Part shown: positions 5,025 to 11,390 of the stretch, in pieces | Layout of the letters: each line of letters begins with the position of its first letter | Position numbering within the stretch: the stretch's first letter is position 1 | From: a bacterium | GTDB taxonomy: Bacteria; Spirochaetota; UBA4802; UBA5550 | Assembly (NCBI GenBank): GCA_024224995.1 | Contig: JAAENB010000284.1 | Span: 1-11,390 of the forward strand | Direction: 5' to 3' | DNA length: 11,390 nucleotides | Notes under the pieces: model-generated | What the model saw: only the letters and a program-made list of their open reading frames with translations | What the model was told of the DNA's origin: nothing | The model's database searches: none | Made by a program: the position numbers and the translations under genes

Positions 5025-7643
5025 ATGAATAATGGAAAACCAAAGACTATTTACCGGAAGGATTATACCCCACCAGCATATAAAATCCCTCAAATCGACC
5101 TGGAGTTTGATCTGTTTGATACCGAAACCAGGATTACCGCAACAATGAATATTGTTCGCCGGAATACAAAAACGAAAGCTTCTCCTCTGGAACTTAACGG
5201 CGAAAAATTGAAGCTTGTATCGCTTTCAATAGATGGAGCGGTGTTGGCTGATACGGATTATACTGTAAGTGACTCTTTATTGACAATTAAAACCCTGGCA
5301 GGAGCTCCGTTGCCGGAAAATTTTACCCTTGTGGTAAAAAATACTGTAAATCCCCATGAGAACAAAGCCCTGGAAGGATTGTATAAATCGGGAACTATTT
5401 TTTGTACCCAGAATGAACCTGAAGGCTTTAGAAAGATTACCTGGTTTATTGACAGACCCGATATTATGAGCAGTTTTTCAACAAAAATTATTGCCGGTAA
5501 AAAGGAATTTCCTGTTCTGCTATCCAATGGCAATCTTACGGGATCAGGAGACCTGAAAAACGGCAGGCACTGGGCAGAGTGGCGGGATCCATTTCCCAAA
5601 CCCTGTTATCTTTTTGCCCTGGTAGCCGGGGACCTGGGACTGGTGCGGGATGAATTCCGGACTAAAAGCGGCAGAATTATTGATCTCAGGATCTATTGCG
5701 ATAAAGGAAATGAAGAAAAATGCCTCCATGCCATGGATTCCCTGAAAAAGTCAATGAAATGGGATGAAGAACGGTTTGACCTTGAATATGATCTTGATAT
5801 CTACATGATAGTCGCGGTTGATTCTTTTAATATGGGAGCAATGGAGAATAAAGGGCTTAATATTTTTAATTCCCACTATGTTCTTGCCAATCAAAAAACC
5901 GCCAGCGACGCCGATTTTCTTGGTATTGAAAGAGTGATCGCTCATGAGTATTTTCATAACTGGACCGGGAACCGGGTCACCTGCCGGGACTGGTTCCAGT
6001 TAACACTCAAAGAGGGGCTTACCGTGTTCAGGGACCAGGAGTTTTCTTCGGATATGCAGTTTAAATCGGTAAACAGGATCAATGATGTTAATGCCCTGGT
6101 GGCAAACCAATTTATAGAAGACAACAGTCCCATGGCGCATCCCATTCGCCCCGACAGTTACATGGAAATAAATAATTTTTACACTCATACGGTCTATGAA
6201 AAAGGGGCCGAAGTTATACGCATGATCCATACCATTCTTGGAGCCGAAGGATTTCGCAAAGGGATGAAAAAATATTTCGAACTGTACGATGGTATGGCAG
6301 TTACCTGCGATGATTTTGTATACGCCATGGAAGAGGCAACCGGCGCGGACCTGTCGAAATTTAAATCATGGTACAGCCAAACAGGGACTCCCGTTCTTTC
6401 GGTTTCTTTTGAGTATAACAAAGAGGAAAAGAAATTTACGATAAACACTTCACAAACCGTGAATGACCCCTTACATCTTCCCTTTACCATTGGGCTCCTG
6501 GGAGGAGACGGAGCAGAGCTGCCTCTTGACAAAGAAGGGAACCGGTCAAGGCTGCTGCACATTATGAACGAAAAGGACCGGTTTGAATTTGAAGGGATTG
6601 AACAGGAACCGGTGGTTTCTTTGAACAGGAATTTTACCGCTCCCGTAAAAATAGAAGCTCCCTATTCCATTGAAGATATCCTGTTCCTCTTTGCCCATGA
6701 TACCGATGATTTTAACCGCTGGGACGCGGGCCAGGGCGCGGCAAAATATTTTATGGCAGAGCTTGTCTCCTGCCTGCTGCATAACAAGGAGCTGCGTTTG
6801 GAGGAGGAGTATCTTTACGCGCTCAGTGCCATTGTGGAAGACCGGGAGCTTGATTTTCGGTTCAAGGCCCAGGCGCTCAAATTTCCATCGGAAATAATTC
6901 TGGCCCAGGATTATAATCCTATCTGTTTTGAGGCGATTCATAGTGCCCGGGCCTATGTAGTTAATAGTATCGGCACAACTCTGGCTGAAAAATTTCACCG
7001 CCTGTACCTCTCCCTGGAAGATTCCGGCTCTTATTCCATAGACCCCGTATCCATTGGCAAACGTGATCTGCGGCTTACCTGTTTATATTACCTGTTTGAG
7101 TCCGGAGAGGATGAGTTTGTTTCGCTCTGTTACAAGCATTTTGAAAATGCTTCGAATATGACCGATGAGATTGGCGCGTTGAATATCCTGGTTAACCGGG
7201 AAACTCCGGAACGGGAAAAAAGTCTCGCGGTGTTTTACGATAAATGGAAGGAGGAAATCCTGGTTATTAGCAAGTGGCTGTCGGTTCAGGCTGCCTCATC
7301 CCTGGAATCGACTCTTGAACAGGTTATAGCCCTGGAAAAAGATCCGGTCTTTGATATTAAAATTCCAAACCTGGTCCGGGCTCTCATTGGGGCGTTCTCT
7401 CGAAACCCGGCCCGTTTTCATGACGCTTCCGGTGAGGGATATAAATACCTGGCTAAGAAGATTATCGAAATCGATAAATTTAATCCTTCTATTTCATCGG
7501 CCCTGGCCGGCGCGTTTAAGTTTTTTCCAAAGGTAGACCAGGTTCGTAAAAACATGATGCGGGTTCAGCTGGAACGGATCATGGGCGATCCCGATCTTTC
7601 AAAAAATACTTTTGAGATTGTTTCCAAGACGCTAAAGGGATAA
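5025..7643 (+). CDS. pepN: Aminopeptidase N, M1 family zinc metallopeptidase
   Basis: This 872-residue cytosolic enzyme removes N-terminal amino acids from peptides and matches E. coli PepN (870 residues) in length and motif order. GAMEN is at 271-275. The zinc site is HEYFH (H307, E308, H311) with third ligand E330 in TLKEGLT. The proton-donor tyrosine is Y391 in HTVYEKGAEVIRM. All are offset by ten residues from the E. coli positions, showing colinear alignment. An N-terminal beta domain precedes the catalytic domain and a long helical C-terminal domain follows. There is no signal peptide. The start was chosen at 5025 because AGAAGG lies 8 nt upstream and the product begins like PepN; the frame is open back to 4863, but that part looks non-coding. 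It is a single-gene unit convergent with the GT-C gene. Confidence 0.97.
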   Translation: MNNGKPKTIYRKDYTPPAYKIPQIDLEFDLFDTETRITATMNIVRRNTKTKASPLELNGEKLKLVSLSIDGAVLADTDYTVSDSLLTIKTLAGAPLPENFTLVVKNTVNPHENKALEGLYKSGTIFCTQNEPEGFRKITWFIDRPDIMSSFSTKIIAGKKEFPVLLSNGNLTGSGDLKNGRHWAEWRDPFPKPCYLFALVAGDLGLVRDEFRTKSGRIIDLRIYCDKGNEEKCLHAMDSLKKSMKWDEERFDLEYDLDIYMIVAVDSFNMGAMENKGLNIFNSHYVLANQKTASDADFLGIERVIAHEYFHNWTGNRVTCRDWFQLTLKEGLTVFRDQEFSSDMQFKSVNRINDVNALVANQFIEDNSPMAHPIRPDSYMEINNFYTHTVYEKGAEVIRMIHTILGAEGFRKGMKKYFELYDGMAVTCDDFVYAMEEATGADLSKFKSWYSQTGTPVLSVSFEYNKEEKKFTINTSQTVNDPLHLPFTIGLLGGDGAELPLDKEGNRSRLLHIMNEKDRFEFEGIEQEPVVSLNRNFTAPVKIEAPYSIEDILFLFAHDTDDFNRWDAGQGAAKYFMAELVSCLLHNKELRLEEEYLYALSAIVEDRELDFRFKAQALKFPSEIILAQDYNPICFEAIHSARAYVVNSIGTTLAEKFHRLYLSLEDSGSYSIDPVSIGKRDLRLTCLYYLFESGEDEFVSLCYKHFENASNMTDEIGALNILVNRETPEREKSLAVFYDKWKEEILVISKWLSVQAASSLESTLEQVIALEKDPVFDIKIPNLVRALIGAFSRNPARFHDASGEGYKYLAKKIIEIDKFNPSISSALAGAFKFFPKVDQVRKNMMRVQLERIMGDPDLSKNTFEIVSKTLKG

Positions 7644-7648
7644 TGGTG

Positions 7649-7673
7649 AAAAAAGGGTGTATCATTTCCCTTT
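7649..7673 (-). terminator. Possible terminator between convergent genes
   Basis: AAAGGG (7652-7657) and CCCTTT (7668-7673) form a 6-bp stem with a 10-nt loop. Read on the minus strand, after the membrane-protein gene, the stem runs into six Ts (complement of 7649-7654), as in an intrinsic terminator. In the plus direction, after pepN, the T-run is only three bases. The stem is short and half A-T, so strength is doubtful. Confidence 0.35.
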
Positions 7674-7688
7674 CCGAAAGAAAGCCCC

Positions 7689-7734
7689 TGACCCCCGGTT
7701 ACCGGGAACCCGGTGTCCCAGCGGAGTCGAGGAC
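7689..7734. repeat. Palindromic repeat overlapping the end of the membrane-protein gene
   Basis: Three alternating arms occur in a row: CCCGGT (7694-7699), ACCGGG (7701-7706) and CCCGGT (7709-7714), so the middle arm can pair with either neighbour. GTCC (7715-7718) and GGAC (7731-7734) enclose AGCGGAGTCGA. The block starts with CCTGACCCC, also found at 11223-11231 in the right-end repeat. It encodes the last residues (DSAGTPGSR) of the neighbouring minus-strand gene, suggesting that an intergenic-type repeat supplied that C-terminus. Confidence 0.45.
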
Positions 7735-9189
7735 CCGAAACTGCTGATTCCTCAGCATATACCGCGGCCGGAACTCATGGGGGTTGCGCCAGTTCTTATA
7801 GGGGCGGAATTTTTCCGGCGGCAGGAGCGTAACGAATTGCTGCCAGGTCGATTCCTTCATGAGGGAATAGAACCCGGGCAGGTAATTAATATCAGCATTA
7901 TTTCCCAGGTATTCTTTAAACAAGCGGGGCGGAACGCCGTGGGCAAGGCGGTAGAGGGGCCGGTTTTTATGTTTGTCTTCGGGCAGAAAATGAAAGGCTT
8001 TTCCTTTATCGTTAAAGCAGTAAAAATAATCAAATCCCTGGTGCGCCACAAGCAGGGAGTTTTCCGGCAGGTTAATAAGCGGAAGCAGGTCGCTATATAA
8101 TTCGTAATCGTGCCTGTTAATGTTCATGTTGATCGAGAGAGTGTATCCCTGGTAAACCAGGAGCAGCGGAAGCAGGATAATTATAAATATCGCTCGTTTG
8201 AGCGAGGCGAAAAAGAGCGCCAGGAAGATTGACGCGGGAATAAAAATGAGCAGGAATAACCTGAACGCGAAGTTATAGAGCCGGAATTCCAGGAAGGGAT
8301 TGATGATTACCAGAAATAAAAGCACAATGGATACCAGGAAGATCTTCAGGTTGTTTTCTATTTTATCCCGGTAGGAAAATATAAGAAACGGCGATACCGC
8401 GAAGAGCCAGATCTCCGGGTATAGAGTGCCCGGCAGCCTGGTAATCCCCGTATATGACAGGGGCGCCAGTTGAGGCGGCAGGTGCCAGAAATTCCCAACC
8501 CGGGAGAGGTCACTGAGATGCAGGATGTTGGGAAAGAAAATGCTCAGTGTTATTATCGAAAGTGTCAGAACAATAAACATCGTAAGAAAGAGAATTTTTC
8601 TTTCAAGGAAACTCCGGCGAAAGAAATAGAGTAAATAAAAGACTAAAAAAAGCAGCGCAACTCCAGCCATAAGTTTATGGGTGGCAAACGTGAGGAAAAA
8701 GAATCCCGCCAGTAACACGCTGTTTTTTTTATTAAGCCCCTGTTTTAATACCGTAACCAGCTGGTTTAAAAAAAACAAAAAGAAAAAAATTCCTCCCAGG
8801 TTTTTTATGAAATTAAAGGTAAAATGCGCGGCAAAGGAATTGGAAACCAGGAGCGCCGTCAGAACCAAACCGGCACGTTTGTTTAAAAGATTTTTACCCA
8901 ACAGGTACGCGGGCCAGGTCATGAGGCCAATGAGCAGGGCAATGGCTGCCTTGTTTGCCGCAACTATGTTTTTTCCAATAAGTGAAAAGAATGCCAGGTA
9001 GTAGAGAACCAGGGAAGAATCGGGAATAATAAAACTCCCGTTCTTGAGCAGGGTCTTTATTTGCACGGCGTAATAATACCCGTCCGTGCCAAAGGCATAT
9101 GGACTGCTAAAGAGGACCCATAACCGGATTGCTGCGGTTGCCGTAAAAAAAAACGCAATGGCTCCGGCTATGGTTCGGTTGATTTTCAT
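7699..9189 (-). CDS. Polytopic membrane protein, probable GT-C-type glycosyltransferase
   Basis: This 496-residue protein has about ten to eleven hydrophobic segments from residue 5 to about 352, then a soluble C-terminal part of roughly 140 residues. After the first membrane segment comes YAFGTDGYYYAVQ. An acidic residue in the first outer loop (here D36) with nearby tyrosines is typical of GT-C glycosyltransferases (ArnT, PMT and oligosaccharyltransferase types), which use lipid-linked sugar donors. Donor and acceptor are unknown, and a non-enzymatic role is not excluded. Its ATG overlaps the alcohol dehydrogenase stop as ATGA, so it is the third gene of a coupled operon. The last nine or so residues are encoded by a palindromic repeat and do not look like native protein. 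Confidence 0.65.
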   Translation of the reverse strand: MKINRTIAGAIAFFFTATAAIRLWVLFSSPYAFGTDGYYYAVQIKTLLKNGSFIIPDSSLVLYYLAFFSLIGKNIVAANKAAIALLIGLMTWPAYLLGKNLLNKRAGLVLTALLVSNSFAAHFTFNFIKNLGGIFFFLFFLNQLVTVLKQGLNKKNSVLLAGFFFLTFATHKLMAGVALLFLVFYLLYFFRRSFLERKILFLTMFIVLTLSIITLSIFFPNILHLSDLSRVGNFWHLPPQLAPLSYTGITRLPGTLYPEIWLFAVSPFLIFSYRDKIENNLKIFLVSIVLLFLVIINPFLEFRLYNFAFRLFLLIFIPASIFLALFFASLKRAIFIIILLPLLLVYQGYTLSINMNINRHDYELYSDLLPLINLPENSLLVAHQGFDYFYCFNDKGKAFHFLPEDKHKNRPLYRLAHGVPPRLFKEYLGNNADINYLPGFYSLMKESTWQQFVTLLPPEKFRPYKNWRNPHEFRPRYMLRNQQFRVLDSAGTPGSR

Positions 9190-10394
9190 CCCTTCACTAT
9201 CCGGAGTTCACGCTTCACCCGGCTCTTTACAATCATTTCCATATCTTCCACTGAGAGCTGAACAGGATTATTTTTATTACCCGATTCGGCAGCGATTTTT
9301 TTCGCGTCTTCACCGGTAATGCCGTATTCACCAAGCCGGGGAATTTTGAGCGTTTCGGTCCATTCGAGTATGGTATGAACAAGAACATCACAGCAGTAGT
9401 CAATATTCTGATTTGTGCCGGAGCCGATTAATTGCCCCACGTCCGCGAATTTATTAAGGTATGGGGCACCGGTTTCCCTGTTTTCCTTGAGCCGTTTTAT
9501 GGTTACGCGAATTGATTCCCCGAGAAGGGTACCGCAGGCAATACCATGAGGGACCGGGAACATACCGCCAATAGTTCCGGCTATGCCGTGTATAACGCCA
9601 AGCCCGGCGTTTGCCAGGGTTATTCCTGAAATAAGAGAGGCATAGGCAAGGTTGGCCCGTTTTTCAATATTGCCGGGCTCGCTGGTGCAGAGGGGAACCA
9701 GGCTTTCGGCAACAAAGCAGATCCCCGAGAGTGCCAGGGCATCGGTCATGGGGTTTGCTTTTGTTGAAACATAGGATTCCAGCAGCTGGGAAAAGGCGTC
9801 CATTCCGCAGGAGGCAGTTACCCGGGCCGGAGCGGAAAGGGTCAGTACCGGGTCTACTATGGCAATATCCGGTACATACTTATCGTGGCGAAGGGATTTC
9901 TTAAATCCCTTTTCTCCCACACTGCTAATTACCGCGTTCTTTGTTGCTTCACTACCCGTTCCCGAGGTCGTGGGAACCGCGATAAAAGGAAGCTTTGTCC
10001 CCGGAGGAGCAACCGTTCCCACTCCTTCGAGATAATCACAAACCGAACCGTCGCAGGTGAGCATGGCCGACACGGCTTTACCCGCGTCCAGAACGCTTCC
10101 GCCGCCCACCCCGATTACCAGGTCTATGCCCGTATCTTTATATTGAGAAACGATGCCGTCAATAAGTTCCGGCGAAGGTTCTCCTTTTACGGATTCCGAA
10201 GCGTACGAAATACCGGCATCTTCCAATTGCCGGAACAGGATATCCGCTTTGCCCGAAGACTGCAGCGATGATCCCCCGGTTATAATAAGCGCGCTGCTTC
10301 CAATGGATTTTGCCGTTTTTCCCAGGGTATTGAACGTTCCCGCGCCAAAGCGTATACCCGGAATGGAGGCAAAATTAAATGAAGGGATTACCAT
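9186..10394 (-). CDS. Iron-type (group III) alcohol dehydrogenase
   Basis: The 402-residue protein is an NAD(P)-dependent Fe-ADH family oxidoreductase interconverting an alcohol and an aldehyde or ketone. The nucleotide site shows GGGSVLDAGK (97-106) and PTTSGTGSEAT (141-151). Metal ligands appear as D199 (GMDAFSQLLESY), H269 (VIHGIAG) and H283 (VPHGIACG). The fourth ligand position, His in FucO, is Q203 here, a variant also present in other family branches. ITGGSS (38-43) lacks the Asp that favours NAD in FucO, so NADPH use is possible. The start was placed at 10394, overlapping the LsrG-like stop by 7 nt, because the product then begins like known Fe-ADHs; the frame is open to 10478, but those 28 residues look non-native. 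Substrate is unknown. Confidence 0.9.
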   Translation of the reverse strand: MVIPSFNFASIPGIRFGAGTFNTLGKTAKSIGSSALIITGGSSLQSSGKADILFRQLEDAGISYASESVKGEPSPELIDGIVSQYKDTGIDLVIGVGGGSVLDAGKAVSAMLTCDGSVCDYLEGVGTVAPPGTKLPFIAVPTTSGTGSEATKNAVISSVGEKGFKKSLRHDKYVPDIAIVDPVLTLSAPARVTASCGMDAFSQLLESYVSTKANPMTDALALSGICFVAESLVPLCTSEPGNIEKRANLAYASLISGITLANAGLGVIHGIAGTIGGMFPVPHGIACGTLLGESIRVTIKRLKENRETGAPYLNKFADVGQLIGSGTNQNIDYCCDVLVHTILEWTETLKIPRLGEYGITGEDAKKIAAESGNKNNPVQLSVEDMEMIVKSRVKRELRIVKG

Positions 10395-10696
10395 TGACTT
10401 TTGTCCGCGGGACTGATGACGGAATGAGCTATTCCTTCGCGCGGTTTGTCCATCCAGTCTGCTACGGTTTCCCGCCACTTTAAATAATGAGCGGTGTTTT
10501 TATGCGCCGCAGCAGCTTCTTCCGATTCGTATGCCTCGTACAGGGTAAACCGGCACGGATCATCAACAGACCGGAGCACATCAAAGCGCAGGTTGCCCGG
10601 TTCCTGAATTGACCCCTTATGGTTTTCAATAGTTATGCTGATAAATTCATCAATGTGTTCTTCTTTGACATAGACTGCAACAGTAGTGACTATCAT
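10388..10696 (-). CDS. LsrG-like ABM-fold protein
   Basis: The 102-residue protein belongs to the antibiotic biosynthesis monooxygenase (dimeric alpha-beta barrel) family and is closest, from memory, to LsrG. LsrG isomerises phosphorylated AI-2 (P-DPD) after uptake of that signal. Shared patterns are NHKGSIQEPGNLRFDVL (25-41), FTLYEAYESEEA (50-61) and HKNTAHY (65-71). The symbol is withheld because no lsr transporter, kinase, repressor or thiolase is in the window, and many homologues have other or unknown substrates. AGGAG lies 9 nt upstream of the ATG. It leads an operon in which the next start overlaps its stop, so it probably works on a small carbonyl compound with the Fe-ADH. Confidence 0.85.
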   Translation of the reverse strand: MIVTTVAVYVKEEHIDEFISITIENHKGSIQEPGNLRFDVLRSVDDPCRFTLYEAYESEEAAAAHKNTAHYLKWRETVADWMDKPREGIAHSVISPADKSQW

Positions 10697-10852
10697 ACTG
10701 AATTTCTCCTTTTGAGCTTTATTAAAAAAAAGATCCTAACAGCACAAAGGTTAGTATATGGGATATATTGTTCAAGTAGAAAAATAGACTTGACCAAAGA
10801 AACGCTCATCGTATACCGGGTTGAAAATATATCAAACTTTAAAGGTACTATT
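10697..10852. promoter_or_regulatory. Divergent promoter region of LsrG-like operon and DUF3795 gene
   Basis: This 156-bp A+T-rich stretch has a good plus-strand promoter candidate, TTGACC (10790-10795) and TATACC (10812-10817) with a 16-nt spacer, about 30 nt before the DUF3795 ribosome site. On the minus strand a TATACT box (10753-10758) could serve the LsrG-like operon, but its -35 is poor. A short inverted repeat, CTAAC (10736-10740) and GTTAG (10750-10754), partly overlaps that box and would fit a regulator site or a leader hairpin. Confidence 0.4.
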
Positions 10853-11209
10853 ATGGAACAAAAGTTAGCGTATTGCGGGATTGATTGCGCAGCGTGTCCG
10901 GCATATCTTGCCACAAAGAATGATGACGGAAAAGAGCGGGAGCGGGTCGCGAAAGAATGGTCGGAAATGCTGGATATGGAAATAGATCCCTGGGATATAA
11001 ATTGTGAAGGCTGCGCGCAGGAAGACGGCGAACGGTTTTTTCATTGCAAGGTCTGCGAGATCCGGAAATGCGCCTCTAAAGAACGAAAGGTTAAAAATTG
11101 CGCCTTCTGCGGCATCTACCCCTGCGAAACAATGAAAGATTTTTTCAAAAAAGTCCCCGAAGCCAGGGCAAACCTGGAGCCGCTGTCGAAGAAGAAGTTC
11201 GGACACTAG
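10853..11209 (+). CDS. Cysteine-rich DUF3795 family protein
   Basis: The 118-residue soluble protein starts LAYCGIDCAACPAYLAT, the hallmark of DUF3795. It has eleven cysteines: 8, 12, 15, 51, 54, 65, 68, 73, 83, 86 and 91. They form CxxxCxxC, CxxC, CxxC and CxxC groups ending in CAFCGIYPCE, which suggests zinc or iron-sulfur binding. The family has no firm function. The start at 10853 is chosen because AAAGG lies 7 nt upstream and the conserved domain begins four residues in; the frame is open back to 10619, but that part overlaps the opposite-strand gene and is not protein-like. It is a single gene divergent from the LsrG-like operon. A structured repeat begins within its stop codon. Confidence 0.87.
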   Translation: MEQKLAYCGIDCAACPAYLATKNDDGKERERVAKEWSEMLDMEIDPWDINCEGCAQEDGERFFHCKVCEIRKCASKERKVKNCAFCGIYPCETMKDFFKKVPEARANLEPLSKKKFGH

Positions 11210-11346
11210 TTTCTTAAGAGCACCTGACCCCGCAGAGCGGGCTATATAATTTACATTCCGAACTACGTTTTTCGGTATATTAAGACACGACCGACCCTGT
11301 ATAGCGGGGTGCGACCCCTGCGAGGGGAAAAAATACGTCAGAAACT
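11208..11346 (+). repeat. Structured repeat, right copy (139 nt) with an 89-nt extra segment
   Basis: It starts with AGTTTCTTAAGAG (11208-11220) and ends with TGCGA, a CCCCT-GCG-AGGGG hairpin, AAAAAATACG and AGAAACT (11310-11346), as in the left copy at 93-144 read on the minus strand. Between those parts is an extra segment (11221-11309). It has its own hairpins: CCCGC-AGA-GCGGG (11229-11241) and CCGAA with TTCGG (11258-11262, 11271-11275). GGGGT (11306-11310) can pair with ACCCC (11314-11318), competing with the CCCCT/AGGGG hairpin (11315-11327). No open frame of note lies in 11210-11390. Confidence 0.6.
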
Positions 11347-11390
11347 AAATAGTATTGCGATCTGCATCTGGCCTGGAAGTATCCCTCTTC

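Noticed and set aside
7657..8100. 147-residue plus-strand open frame after pepN
   Set aside because: It is antisense to the GT-C-like gene, starts in the convergent gap without a ribosome site, and shows no recognisable family.
10395..10478. 28-residue N-terminal extension of the Fe-ADH
   Set aside because: It lies entirely in the LsrG-like coding region and is basic, unstructured sequence; the internal ATG at 10394 gives a normal family start.
10619..10852. Longer N-terminus of the DUF3795 protein
   Set aside because: It overlaps the opposite-strand LsrG-like gene and the promoter; AAAGG before 10853 and the family start support the shorter form.
93..11346. Integron attC sites at the two ends
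   Set aside because: Foldback shape fits loosely, but the conserved RYYYAAC and GTTRRRY core boxes are not present and the genes between are long, mixed-strand and not cassette-like.
93..11346. Composite transposon bounded by the inverted repeats
   Set aside because: No transposase, integrase or target-site duplication is visible, and the enclosed genes look like ordinary chromosomal genes; the repeats are more likely dispersed independently.

Overview
The window reads as chromosomal DNA of a diderm (Gram-negative) bacterium: it has a peptidoglycan-binding OmpA domain on a FecR protein, a cytosolic PepN-type aminopeptidase, c-di-GMP signalling and moderate, slightly AT-leaning composition. 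The gene style would fit Spirochaetota or a related environmental lineage, but nothing here proves a phylum. There are nine protein-coding genes, no RNA gene, no CRISPR and no transposase.

Layout. Positions 1-241 hold no gene but are full of nested inverted repeats. Minus-strand genes follow: a FecR/OmpA membrane protein (242-1243), an HxGH nucleotidyltransferase (1378-1980) and a Rossmann-GGDEF diguanylate cyclase (1973-2986), transcribed in the order cyclase, transferase, FecR. Upstream of the cyclase lies a perfect 34-bp-arm hairpin (3001-3071), then a CPA2-type antiporter fused to a PTS EIIA domain (3092-4792, minus). A 232-bp divergent region separates it from pepN (5025-7643, plus). pepN converges on a tightly overlapped minus-strand operon: LsrG-like protein (10388-10696), iron-type alcohol dehydrogenase (9186-10394) and a GT-C-like membrane protein (7699-9189). 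A Cys-rich DUF3795 protein (10853-11209) is divergent from that operon. Positions 11210-11390 hold a second structured repeat related, in opposite orientation, to the one at the left end.

How the genes may work together. The cyclase has an NAD-type Rossmann domain in the sensor position and an 8-nt overlap with a nucleotidyltransferase of the superfamily that includes NMN adenylyltransferases. This suggests, but does not prove, a nucleotide- or redox-responsive c-di-GMP module whose third gene is a cell-wall-anchored envelope protein. The EIIA-fused antiporter has Asn-Asn where this family usually has the ion-binding Asp pair. The LsrG-like/Fe-ADH/GT-C operon pairs small-carbonyl chemistry with a membrane glycosyltransferase-like protein; its substrate is unknown.

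The most unusual non-coding signal is a structured repeat at both ends (93-144 and 11208-11346). The two copies share flanking sequence while the central hairpin changes on both arms together, as expected if the fold is under selection.
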